Part shown: piece by piece, positions 1-8,396 of the stretch
Numbering within the stretch: position 1 is the first letter of the stretch
How the letters are laid out: the number at the start of each line of letters is the position of its first letter
Origin: an uncultured Ruminococcus sp.
GTDB lineage: Bacteria > Bacillota > Clostridia > Oscillospirales > Acutalibacteraceae
Length of the DNA stretch: 64,000 bases
Direction: 5' to 3'
Assembly: GCA_902785365.1 (NCBI GenBank)
Contig: CACZYC010000002.1
Coordinates: 86,545-150,544 of the forward strand
Notes under the pieces: generated by a model
Seen by the model: the letters and a program-made list of their open reading frames with translations, nothing else
The model's database searches: none
Told to the model about the DNA's origin: nothing
Program-made: the position numbers and the translations under genes

Positions 1-1707
1 ATAGACTTTATCCTTAGTTGTAATCTCGTAAAGCGGTGATTCAGCAATATAGACTTTGCCCTCCTTAATAAGAGTGGGCGTTAATCTGTAAAGCATTGTG
101 AGCACCAGTGTGCGGATATGGAAACCGTCGACATCGGCATCGGTACAGATGATAACCTTATTCCAGCGGAGATTGTTGATGTCAAAGTTGGAAAGGTTTT
201 TGTTGGATTTAGCTTTAACCTCTACCCCGCAGCCGAGAACTTTGAGCAAATCGGTGATGATATCGCTCTTGAATATTTTGTCGTAATCTGCTTTGAGGCA
301 GTTTAGAATCTTACCTCTGAGAGGAATAATTGCCTGAAAATCAGGATCACGAGCCTGCTTACAAGCGCCGAGAGCCGAGTCGCCCTCAACGATGAATACC
401 TCTCGCTCGTTGACGTCTTTGCTTCGGCAGTCTACAAATTTCGCGATTCTGTTTGTGATATCGATATTGCCCGTGAGTTTTTTCTTGATATTGAGCCTTG
501 TCTTTTCGGCATCCTCACGACTTCGTTTGTTGATAAGAACCTGAGTAGCGATTTTCTCAGCTTCTATGGGATTTTCGATAAAGTAAATCTCAAGACTGTG
601 ACGTAAAAACTCAGTCATAGCTTCCTGAATACCCTTATTAGTGATAGCCTTTTTTGTCTGGTTCTCATAGGAAGTTACATTTGAGAACGAGGACATACAC
701 AGCACAAGGCAATCCTCAACGTCGTTAAAGTTGATTTTACTCTCGTTTTTATTATACTTATTATTCTTTTTTAGAAGATTATCTATGCTGTAAACAAACG
801 CGTTCTTTACGGCTTTTTCGGGAGCGCCGCCGTATTCAAGCCAGCTTGAGTTGTGATAATACTCGGTCTGGGCTACTTTGTTTGAGAAAGCTACCGCTAC
901 GGAAATCTTACACTTATACTCGGGTTTATCGGCTCTGTCACGAACTTTTTTCTCAGTCTCAAAATACTGAACGGAGGAAAGACCGTCCTCACCTACAACC
1001 TCTTTGACATGATCCTCGATACCGTTAACATAGTTGAACTCGGTGACGTCGAATTTTCTGCCGTCCTGATTGCGGAAAACAAACTGAACTCCCGCGTTGA
1101 CTATTGCCTGGCGCTTCATAATGTCGAGGAAATAATCAGTGCTGACATCTATGTCGGTAAACACCTCTATATCGGGCTTCCAGTGGATTTTAGTACCCGT
1201 ATCTTTGCGGTTGTACGGCTCCTTTTTAAGTCCGCCGATGTTCTCGCCGTGCTCAAAATGGAGAGAATATTTATAACCGTCACGCTTGATTTCGACATCC
1301 ATAAACTCAGATGCGTACTGGGTAGAACAGAGACCCAGGCCGTTTAAGCCGAGTGAAAATTCATAATTCTCGCCGTCGTTGTTATTATATTTACCGCCCG
1401 CGTACATCTCACAAAACAGAAGCTCCCAGTTCATTTTATCCTCTGCCTTGTTGTATCCCACAGGGATTCCTCGTCCGTGGTCCTCAACCTCGTAAGAGCC
1501 GTCGGAATAACGCGTTACCTGAATAAGCTTTCCGTAGCCCTCTCTTGCCTCATCTATGGAGTTGGAAACAATCTCAAATACTGAGTGCTGACATCCCTCG
1601 ATTCCGTCCGAACCGAAGATAACCGCAGGTCTTTTTCTGACTCGGTCAGCACCGTTAAGAGCGGAAATACTGTCGTCGTTATAATTGTTTACTTTCTTTC
1701 TGGGCAC
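1..1707 (-). CDS. Type II DNA topoisomerase subunit B-like protein (GyrB/ParE family), partial
   Basis: The 3' end is cut off by the window edge; 569 codons are visible. It is the ATPase/Toprim subunit of an ATP-dependent type II topoisomerase. Visible are the GHKL ATP site (SNSIDEA, residues 48-54; DHGRGIPV), the Toprim motif EGDSA from residue 441, and the metal-binding TDADVDGFHIR near residue 520. The ATP-lid motif reads GLNGLGL rather than the usual GGLHGVG, and VRKRPAVIFGS replaces VRKRPGMYIGS, so this is a divergent paralogue and probably not the housekeeping GyrB. The start is GTG, preceded by GAGGTG; its G is the last base of the uvrB stop (TAGTG), so translation is probably coupled to uvrB. 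A partner A subunit would be expected just outside the window. Confidence 0.85.
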   Translation of the reverse strand, partial: MPRKKVNNYNDDSISALNGADRVRKRPAVIFGSDGIEGCQHSVFEIVSNSIDEAREGYGKLIQVTRYSDGSYEVEDHGRGIPVGYNKAEDKMNWELLFCEMYAGGKYNNNDGENYEFSLGLNGLGLCSTQYASEFMDVEIKRDGYKYSLHFEHGENIGGLKKEPYNRKDTGTKIHWKPDIEVFTDIDVSTDYFLDIMKRQAIVNAGVQFVFRNQDGRKFDVTEFNYVNGIEDHVKEVVGEDGLSSVQYFETEKKVRDRADKPEYKCKISVAVAFSNKVAQTEYYHNSSWLEYGGAPEKAVKNAFVYSIDNLLKKNNKYNKNESKINFNDVEDCLVLCMSSFSNVTSYENQTKKAITNKGIQEAMTEFLRHSLEIYFIENPIEAEKIATQVLINKRSREDAEKTRLNIKKKLTGNIDITNRIAKFVDCRSKDVNEREVFIVEGDSALGACKQARDPDFQAIIPLRGKILNCLKADYDKIFKSDIITDLLKVLGCGVEVKAKSNKNLSNFDINNLRWNKVIICTDADVDGFHIRTLVLTMLYRLTPTLIKEGKVYIAESPLYEITTKDKVY

Positions 1708-3665
1708 TACCTATCACCTCGTAGCTTTTTTATTTTGTCCCTCAGATACGCCGCATGCTCAAATTCCAGAAGTTTAGCGGCGGCGCGCATTTCACGCGTG
1801 AGACTCTTGATGAGCTGTTCACGCTCGGCGCGGGACATCTGCTTCATATTCTTAAATTCATCGTCAGTGTGAGTGGAAATCTCAATAATTTCACTGACGT
1901 CTTTTACGATTGTTTTGGGAACAATGCCGTGCTCCTCGTTGTACTTTTGTTGGATTTCACGTCGACGGTTTGTCTCGACGATAGCGTTTTTCATTGAGTC
2001 GGTAACACTGTCGGCATACATAATCACCGTACCCTCGGAGTTTCGGGCGGCTCTGCCTATTGTCTGGATAAGGCTGCGCTCGCTTCGAAGGAAGCCTTCC
2101 TTGTCAGCATCCAGAATAGCCACCAGACTAACCTCGGGAATATCGAGACCTTCCCGCAGCAGATTAATTCCTACAAGCACGTCGAACTCGCCGAGACGCA
2201 AGTCGCGTATAATCTGCATACGCTCTACCGTGTCAATATCGTGGTGCATATATTTAACTTTAATTCCCATCTCAATCAGATACGCGGATAAATCCTCCGC
2301 CATCTTTTTGGTCAGAGTTGTAATTAAAGTTCTTTGAGATTTTGAAACTCTGATATTGATTTCAGAGATCAAATCATCGAGCTGTCCCTCGGTAGGTCTG
2401 ACGGAAATTTCGGGATCAAGAAGTCCCGTCGGACGAATAATCTGCTCCGCGACGACTGTGCTCTTTTCGAGTTCGAAATCACCCGGGGTAGCGGATACAA
2501 AGCACGCCTGGTTAATCTTTTTATAGAACTCGTCAAAGCTGAGAGGTCGGTTATCATACGCCGACGGGAGACGGAAGCCAAAGTCTATAAGGCTCTTTTT
2601 ACGCGCGCGGTCGCCCGCGTACATGCCCCTCACCTGGGGAAGAGTAACATGACTCTCGTCTACAAACAAAAGAAAATCATCAGGGAAATAACTGAGTAGT
2701 GTGTATGGTGATGAGCCGGGTTTCCTGCCCGACATTATACGTGAATAGTTCTCAATACCGCTGCAAAAACCTGTTTCAAGCAGCATATCAATATCATAGT
2801 TAGTCCGCTGCTCAATCCTCTGGGCTTCAAGAAGCTTGCCTTTGGACTGAAAAAACTCTATTCTTTCGGCGAGCTCACGACGGATTTCCTTAACAGCCTC
2901 CAGCATTTTATCGCGCGACACTATATAATGCGAAGCGGGATAAATAGCCGCGTGGCGCAGAGTAGCTATAAGCTCGCCAGTGAGCGGATTTATTTCTGTA
3001 ATGCGGTCAATTTCGTCACCGAAAAACTCGACACGGATTACACGTTCGCCTGACGAGGCAGGGAAAATCTCAAGGGTATCTCCCCTTACGCGGAACTTGT
3101 TTCGTATAAAATTCTCGTCGTTGCGCTCATACTGGAGCTCGACAAGTTTTTTTATTAAATCGTTACGGCTTTTCTCCATACCGGGGCGCAGAGAAATCAC
3201 CATATTGCGGTAATCAATTGGGTTTCCCAAGCTGTAAATACAGGAAACGGAAGCTACAATAATAACGTCACGCCTTTCGGAAAGAGCCAGCGTAGCGCTG
3301 TGGCGGAGCTTATCTATTTCGTCGTTAATTGAGCTGTCTTTCTCAATATAAGTATCGGTCGTAGGCACATACGCCTCGGGCTGATAGTAATCATAATAGC
3401 TGACAAAATACTCAACGGCGTTCTCAGGGAAAAAACTCTGAAACTCTGAGCAAAGCTGTGCCGCCAGAGTCTTGTTGTGAGCGAGAATCAGCGTTGGCTT
3501 CTGAACCTTTTCAATTATATTCGCCATTGTAAAGGTTTTACCCGAGCCCGTAACGCCAAGCAGAGTTTGCTCGCGGTTACCGCTTTGTATGCTTTTTACT
3601 ATTTTATCTACTGCCTCAGGCTGGTCGCCTGTGGGCTTGTAGGAAGAATGAATCTTAAATTTCAT
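1707..3665 (-). CDS. uvrB: Excinuclease ABC subunit B
   Basis: Damage-verifying helicase of nucleotide excision repair; it loads UvrC onto damaged DNA. The 652-residue length fits the family. Features seen are the Walker A motif GVTGSGKT, the beta-hairpin signature [10 protein letters not shown], helicase motifs through [15 protein letters not shown] and QTIGRAARN, and a C-terminal UVR coiled segment ([16 protein letters not shown] onward) that binds UvrC. The start at 3665 gives the family-typical N-terminus [19 protein letters not shown]; a longer in-frame extension would run into radC and looks unrelated. Only one base separates it from the radC stop, and it overlaps the topoisomerase start by one base, so the three are probably co-transcribed. 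Confidence 0.97.
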   Translation of the reverse strand: MKFKIHSSYKPTGDQPEAVDKIVKSIQSGNREQTLLGVTGSGKTFTMANIIEKVQKPTLILAHNKTLAAQLCSEFQSFFPENAVEYFVSYYDYYQPEAYVPTTDTYIEKDSSINDEIDKLRHSATLALSERRDVIIVASVSCIYSLGNPIDYRNMVISLRPGMEKSRNDLIKKLVELQYERNDENFIRNKFRVRGDTLEIFPASSGERVIRVEFFGDEIDRITEINPLTGELIATLRHAAIYPASHYIVSRDKMLEAVKEIRRELAERIEFFQSKGKLLEAQRIEQRTNYDIDMLLETGFCSGIENYSRIMSGRKPGSSPYTLLSYFPDDFLLFVDESHVTLPQVRGMYAGDRARKKSLIDFGFRLPSAYDNRPLSFDEFYKKINQACFVSATPGDFELEKSTVVAEQIIRPTGLLDPEISVRPTEGQLDDLISEINIRVSKSQRTLITTLTKKMAEDLSAYLIEMGIKVKYMHHDIDTVERMQIIRDLRLGEFDVLVGINLLREGLDIPEVSLVAILDADKEGFLRSERSLIQTIGRAARNSEGTVIMYADSVTDSMKNAIVETNRRREIQQKYNEEHGIVPKTIVKDVSEIIEISTHTDDEFKNMKQMSRAEREQLIKSLTREMRAAAKLLEFEHAAYLRDKIKKLRGDR

Positions 3666-3666
3666 A

Positions 3667-4389
3667 TCACTCAAATATCTTTTTGAAAATATCCATAACA
3701 TCTTTGCCGAAAACTCCGTAGCCGGAGTACGCCATAGAAACCGAGTCTTCATCGGCAACAATAACGTGGTCTAAGAGTCGAACGCTGATGAGTTGCAAAG
3801 CTACAAAAATCTTGTTGGTACAGTCTATGTCATTTTGAGAGGGTTTTGCGAGACCGCTGGGATGATTATGAGCGACCGCGGCAAACTTGGCGTTATAGTA
3901 AAGCGCGAGTTCACAAATCTTTCTGATAGAGACATCGGTAGAGTTTATCGAGCCCTTTGAAATAACGCCCGAGTAAAGCATTTTACCTTTTTTATCAAGG
4001 AGAAGCAGTCGCATAACTTCCTCGGTTTTGCCGAAAAACAAGGGTTGAAAGAATCCGCACATATTTGTCATATCGACAACTTTGTCTGTGTTTTCGACCT
4101 TATCAATCATATAAAGCCGAGCCATATCGGGCATTAACTTGATGTGAGTTATAAGGTTATCGGAAAGTCCGTACTCCCTTAAAAGCGACGGAGGGGCGTC
4201 AAATACGGCGGAAAGAGAACCAAAGTCTGAGATGAGCTTATGCGCTAACGGATTTGTATTCTTATAAGGCACACCGTAAAACAGGAAAAGCTCGAGAGCC
4301 TCATGTTCCTTAAAGCTCTCAATTCCATGTTCGAGATATTTTTCACGCATACGCTTTCTGTGACCGTTGTGACTGACTTTATCCGCCAT
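3667..4389 (-). CDS. radC: RadC family JAB1/MPN-domain protein
   Basis: A 240-residue protein with an N-terminal helix-hairpin-helix-like region (about residues 10-80) and a C-terminal MPN+/JAB1 metalloprotease-like domain. The metal motif AHNHPSG with a following aspartate (SQNDI) is intact. The family was linked to DNA repair by name, but its biochemical role is not settled. It sits between pyrE and uvrB in the same direction, with one base to uvrB. The start is supported by GGAGG 9 bases upstream. Confidence 0.9.
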   Translation of the reverse strand: MADKVSHNGHRKRMREKYLEHGIESFKEHEALELFLFYGVPYKNTNPLAHKLISDFGSLSAVFDAPPSLLREYGLSDNLITHIKLMPDMARLYMIDKVENTDKVVDMTNMCGFFQPLFFGKTEEVMRLLLLDKKGKMLYSGVISKGSINSTDVSIRKICELALYYNAKFAAVAHNHPSGLAKPSQNDIDCTNKIFVALQLISVRLLDHVIVADEDSVSMAYSGYGVFGKDVMDIFKKIFE

Positions 4390-4423
4390 AGTAGTTACAC
4401 CTCCGTTTCGGGATACATATAGA

Positions 4424-5098
4424 TTATTTTACGCCGTACTTTTCGTAATAAGCGTCGATAGCTGACTTAAGATTATCGTCAATGATAATTTTGCCGTTAT
4501 ATTCCTTATTATACAAGTGCTCTACCACTTCAGCCATAGTGACAATAGCGGTGGTCTTAAGACCGTAATTTTCTTCAATCTCGGTTAACGCGGATTTTGC
4601 CCCTTGTCCGCGCTCCATACGGTCAACGGATACAACAAGCCCCAACGGGCAGACGTCGCCCTGGGCTTTAATTATGGGCAGAGTTTCCTGGATAGAAGTT
4701 CCAGCTGTGGTGACATCCTCAATAATAATAATTTTATCGCCGTCGTTTATCGGACTGCCTAGCAGTATTCCCGTGTCGCCGTGGTCTTTGACCTCTTTAC
4801 GATTGGAGCAATATTTAACATCCTTACCGTACTTGTCGGCAATAGCGATTGAGGCAGTTACGGAAAGCGGAATGCCCTTGTACGCGGGACCGAAAAGTAC
4901 GTCAAAATCCAGACCGAATTTATTATTTATCGCTTCAGCGTAATATTCACCAAGTCTTTTGAGCTGAGAGCCTGTGCGGTAAAAACCTGTATTGATAAAA
5001 AACGGAGTTTTGCGTCCGCTCTTGGTAACAAAATCGCCGAATTTAAGGACGTTGCAATCTACCATAAACTCAATAAATTCCTGTTTATACTTCTCCAT
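4424..5098 (-). CDS. pyrE: Orotate phosphoribosyltransferase
   Basis: Converts orotate and PRPP to OMP in pyrimidine synthesis. The PRPP-binding motif IIIIEDVTTAGTS is clear. I start it at the ATG at 5098 because AGGAGG lies 8 bases upstream; a longer in-frame start ten codons earlier has no such site. That gives 224 residues. No other pyr gene adjoins it; pyrB lies 17 kb away, so the pathway genes are scattered. The 34-base gap to radC has no clear terminator. Confidence 0.95.
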   Translation of the reverse strand: MEKYKQEFIEFMVDCNVLKFGDFVTKSGRKTPFFINTGFYRTGSQLKRLGEYYAEAINNKFGLDFDVLFGPAYKGIPLSVTASIAIADKYGKDVKYCSNRKEVKDHGDTGILLGSPINDGDKIIIIEDVTTAGTSIQETLPIIKAQGDVCPLGLVVSVDRMERGQGAKSALTEIEENYGLKTTAIVTMAEVVEHLYNKEYNGKIIIDDNLKSAIDAYYEKYGVK

Positions 5099-5197
5099 AA
5101 TTTTTCCTCCTAAAATATAGGTTGACACAATAACACAATTTAACTATTATAATATATCACAACATCTTGTGGGTGTAAATATTTGCAACACAACTGT

Positions 5198-5236
5198 AAT
5201 TGTAATTGACAATTAAGAATTAACAATTACAATTTT
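5198..5236. repeat. AT-rich short-period repeat (AATT-based 6-7-mers)
   Basis: Consecutive units AATTGT, AATTGAC, AATTAAG, AATTAAC, AATTAC and AATTTT lie in the spacer between the divergent pyrE and zinc-ribbon genes. The array is partly self-complementary. It lies just upstream of the zinc-ribbon promoter. Confidence 0.6.
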
Positions 5237-5237
5237 A

Positions 5238-5267
5238 TGGACAAAATACGATTATTTATGATATAAT
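5238..5267 (+). promoter_or_regulatory. Sigma-A-type promoter for the zinc-ribbon gene
   Basis: TGGACA (5238-5243), an 18-base spacer and TATAAT (5262-5267). The predicted start of transcription is about 20 bases before an AAGGAGG site at 5283-5289 and the ATG at 5296. Confidence 0.65.
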
Positions 5268-5295
5268 CAACAAAGAAAACTAAGGAGGACTTTTT

Positions 5296-5562
5296 ATGAG
5301 TACACAGGAAGTAAAAATTTGTCAGTGCTGCGGAATGCCGCTGAGCGAAGAAGAATTGATAAGCCGTGAGCCTGACGGAACACTGAATGATGAATACTGC
5401 AAGTGGTGTTACGCGGACGGAAAATTCACCTACGAGGAAAAGGGACCGCTGCTCGACTTTATTGTCGGTCATATGCCCAACCCGGACAATATTCCCGACG
5501 AAGAAAGACGCGCTTACTTTGACGAGTGTCTGTCAAAGCTGAATTATTGGAAGGGAAAATAA
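5296..5562 (+). CDS. Small putative zinc-ribbon protein
   Basis: An 88-residue protein with two cysteine pairs (CQCCGMPL and CKWCYADG, about residues 10-13 and 35-38) of the putative zinc-ribbon type. The tail is acidic and aromatic, with no further recognisable domain. AAGGAGG lies 6 bases before the ATG. It is a single-gene transcription unit with its own promoter and hairpins after it. Function unknown; proteins of this type occur widely in Firmicutes and Bacteroidetes. Confidence 0.85.
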   Translation: MSTQEVKICQCCGMPLSEEELISREPDGTLNDEYCKWCYADGKFTYEEKGPLLDFIVGHMPNPDNIPDEERRAYFDECLSKLNYWKGK

Positions 5563-5566
5563 GAAA

Positions 5567-5585
5567 GGATACCATTGCGGTATCC
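5567..5585 (+). terminator. Hairpin after the zinc-ribbon gene
   Basis: GGATACC, loop ATTGC, GGTATCC, starting four bases after the stop codon. There is no strong T-run, so it may protect the 3' end rather than terminate. The arms are nearly identical to the terminator after rpsR at 62605. Confidence 0.5.
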
Positions 5586-5615
5586 CCTGCTTATATATTA
5601 TTGAATAGTATTCTT

Positions 5616-5640
5616 AAAGGGGCTGTAAAACAGCCCCTTT
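5616..5640. terminator. Bidirectional terminator between convergent genes
   Basis: Eleven-base perfect arms (AAAGGGGCTGT and ACAGCCCCTTT) around a 3-base loop, between the convergent zinc-ribbon gene and the phosphonate/YidC operon. The short T-run at each side comes from the stem itself. Confidence 0.75.
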
Positions 5641-5642
5641 AG

Positions 5643-8396
5643 TTAATTATAATCTTTTATTACCGCGCCTTCAGCAACTAAGCTCCAGTTATCCTTTTTC
5701 CAGATATCATCGTGAACAGAATACCATCTTGCAGAATTGAATTGTTTGAAATAAGCTCTGTTCTTTGTGATTGAGAAGTCCTTGGAAGCTATAATATACT
5801 GGTCGTGAGCGGTTTTTTCCTTGTCGTTAATAACCTTCTTGGTGAACGGATTAACAGGATTATTGACGGTATCTTTTGTCGCGATTGTAGCGACATCGGC
5901 GTTTGCCATAAACTCGTTAGAGGTTTTGAAGCCGTCCTTGCTGTTGAAATCCTTAACCATAAGAAGCGGGAAATAGAATTCCGCGTCACCGTAACGTTTA
6001 TCAATGTTCTTGTCGTTTACAGTATCGTCAAGGAAGAAGTTTACTATCTGATCTAATCCGAAGCCGTGGTCGGAAACAAGGATAATCTTAGTATTGTCGT
6101 ATACTCCCTCTTTCTTAAGATAATCGAACCATTCTGTCAGACGTGTGTACGCAGCGATATTGGTCTGATATGTTCCGATTTGCTTCTTTGTTTCAAGCTG
6201 AAGTGTAATACCGTTAAGAGTTTTGTTCTGAGGTTCGGGAGTAGTGTTTACACTGTCGTCAACAACTAGATAATCACTATCCTTAAAGAGCTTGGAGTTA
6301 TGAGTAGCCTCACTAGCCATCATAAGGAAACTGCCCTTCTTGTTGTTGCTGATTTTTGTCATTTCAGACATATTCTTCAGAACTCCGTAAGCGTCGTCAA
6401 AGGCGTCTTTTTCTGCCGCTTCGGTTTTAGTCACGTGATGATAGTTACCCTCATCATAAATGGTTGACTGGGCAAACAAAGGCGTCATTTTTGTTATACC
6501 GAACCAGAAGAAGTTACGGTTACGGTTGCTGATAAGCTGTTCAACGGATTCCAAATCAGTGAAATAACCGTTGGCAATATACTTGTCAATATTGGGATAA
6601 TCTTTATATATAGACAGATCGGGAATGTGCTTGTAGCCCGCATAAGGAGGATCAATAACAGTTGAGTCATAACCCTCATTATCATACATTACAGGCAAAA
6701 CTTTAAGAGCCTCGTTCTGTTTCTCGACTAGTGTTTGATCTTTCTTTCTGTTTATCTCAACGGGAGTGTATTCATATCCACCGAACAGCGACGGAGTTCC
6801 AAAGTTCGTATGACCGCCGTAAGATATTACGTTGGAATAATAAGTGAATCCGGCAAAATCATCCTGGAGCTTGGGGTTATCCTTCATAATATACGGGATA
6901 TACTCGCCCATAGCTCTGTCAAGCATAAGAACGACAACGTTTTTGCCTTCTTTACTCAGTTTAATTGTCGGCTGACTTGATGATGTTGAGAGTGAATCCT
7001 GGTTAAGTTCCGAAACGGAATTGAAAATACCAACAGTATTAATTACACCCATACACAGCATTGTCAAAGACGCAACCATTACAATCGGGAATACGATTTT
7101 GGGTTTGAATTTAGTCAGTACAATCAAACCTGCCGCTACAACACAGACCGCGAGGAGATTGAGCAGAATAAAGCCAATACTCCACTTGGGATCGTTATCA
7201 TAGACAAGCTCAGTTGAAAGAACACCGAGATTGTTGCTGAACAACAAATAGTCGACTACACCTACACCGCAGGCGGCAAGAATAATTCTTTCAAACACAA
7301 CCTTGGCTTTGGGCGCGAACAGCCAGTAGAATACGCCGAACCAAAGAATAAAAAGTCCCGCGGAAACAAGGAATGTGTTAACAATATACCATACAGGATG
7401 CACAAAATGTCCGACGATAACAAACTCCTGAGGAGACGCCGTGATAACGGACGACGGTATCAAAATACCTGTGAGCATCGACAAAAACAACGCGCCGCCT
7501 ATGAAAAGCTTTGAGTTTGGTTTGGCTTTAACCTCGGGGAACGTGAACTTTGTCCTGGCTTTTATCTGAGTATATATGAAAGGAATACAAAGAACCAAGC
7601 CGATAACTCCGAGAAGAATCATCCACTTCACAGGTCCGCCGCTGAAGCCTCTGATAACGCTGAAGCCAAACATAAAGACGCCTATACATAAGAGCAGTAT
7701 ATTGAGCACCTTTTTGGGATTTTTAATTTTATAGAAAATTGTCTTAATAAGTGAGAATACGTTATTGAGTGTCCAATAGAATACAAGACCTGAAGGCGAA
7801 TTGTAGAGGAAAATGAGGAAGAATGCCGCCATACCATAAAGCTGGATTTTAGTCTTGAGCGGAAAACCTTTTGTGAAAATAATTGTGGAAATAACATTAA
7901 CGGCAGTCATAATAATAGGAAGTACGTTAATTGTCAACCCGCCTATTGTCAGCAAACCATCGGGAACGCCGAGATCGGCAATAGGTCCGAATGACGCGCC
8001 GTGAAGCTGCGGTAGACTTGAAAGGAAACGGTAAGCAACAATGAAGAAAGGAATCGCCAAAAACAGAGAAATCGCGCTTCTGAGAACGTACAGCGGGCTA
8101 TAGTTGTTCTGACGATAATATGTCTGAATCATCATTGTACGCTCGTCGCCTTTGAATGTTTTTTTGATGTGAGCGACGCCGTCGTGAAGCTTAGCCTCGA
8201 TATTGCGTTCCTCCTCCTGAATCGCGTCTGAACGGCGATACAGGGGCAACACCAGAAGGTTAAACGCTAAACTTAACAGGATAATTGACAATCCTGTATT
8301 TTCCGAAGTAAATCTGTACGCATAGCTGAATATAACTTCAAATATCAGCTGAATAGGCATAAGAAAGAACGAATAAATCATTGATAATATTGACAT
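5643..8396 (-). CDS. YidC/Oxa1-like domain fused to an LTA-synthase-like sulfatase domain
   Basis: A 917-residue membrane protein made of two unrelated parts. Residues 1 to about 230 read as a YidC/Oxa1-type insertase core: an N-terminal helix, NLLVLPLYRRSD before a charged hairpin, then helices ending in PSGLVFYWTLNNVFS, which is typical of YidC. About five to seven more membrane helices follow to about residue 450. The C-terminal half is an alkaline-phosphatase/sulfatase fold like the phosphoglycerol transferases LtaS/OpgB: metal-site LMLDRA, a candidate Thr nucleophile region GHTNFGTPSLFGG, and the metal pair VSDHGFG. Its ATG overlaps the stop of the CDP-glycerol-transferase gene by one base (TAATG). 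It is the last gene of the phosphonate cluster. I infer transfer of a phospho- or phosphono-alcohol to a surface polymer; a general insertase role is less likely. Confidence 0.85.
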   Translation of the reverse strand: MSILSMIYSFFLMPIQLIFEVIFSYAYRFTSENTGLSIILLSLAFNLLVLPLYRRSDAIQEEERNIEAKLHDGVAHIKKTFKGDERTMMIQTYYRQNNYSPLYVLRSAISLFLAIPFFIVAYRFLSSLPQLHGASFGPIADLGVPDGLLTIGGLTINVLPIIMTAVNVISTIIFTKGFPLKTKIQLYGMAAFFLIFLYNSPSGLVFYWTLNNVFSLIKTIFYKIKNPKKVLNILLLCIGVFMFGFSVIRGFSGGPVKWMILLGVIGLVLCIPFIYTQIKARTKFTFPEVKAKPNSKLFIGGALFLSMLTGILIPSSVITASPQEFVIVGHFVHPVWYIVNTFLVSAGLFILWFGVFYWLFAPKAKVVFERIILAACGVGVVDYLLFSNNLGVLSTELVYDNDPKWSIGFILLNLLAVCVVAAGLIVLTKFKPKIVFPIVMVASLTMLCMGVINTVGIFNSVSELNQDSLSTSSSQPTIKLSKEGKNVVVLMLDRAMGEYIPYIMKDNPKLQDDFAGFTYYSNVISYGGHTNFGTPSLFGGYEYTPVEINRKKDQTLVEKQNEALKVLPVMYDNEGYDSTVIDPPYAGYKHIPDLSIYKDYPNIDKYIANGYFTDLESVEQLISNRNRNFFWFGITKMTPLFAQSTIYDEGNYHHVTKTEAAEKDAFDDAYGVLKNMSEMTKISNNKKGSFLMMASEATHNSKLFKDSDYLVVDDSVNTTPEPQNKTLNGITLQLETKKQIGTYQTNIAAYTRLTEWFDYLKKEGVYDNTKIILVSDHGFGLDQIVNFFLDDTVNDKNIDKRYGDAEFYFPLLMVKDFNSKDGFKTSNEFMANADVATIATKDTVNNPVNPFTKKVINDKEKTAHDQYIIASKDFSITKNRAYFKQFNSARWYSVHDDIWKKDNWSLVAEGAVIKDYN

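Noticed and set aside
5122..5153. TTGACA and TATTAT/TATAAT upstream of the zinc-ribbon gene as its main promoter
   Set aside because: It would give a leader of about 140 bases, while a better-placed promoter exists at 5238-5267; kept only as a possible second promoter.
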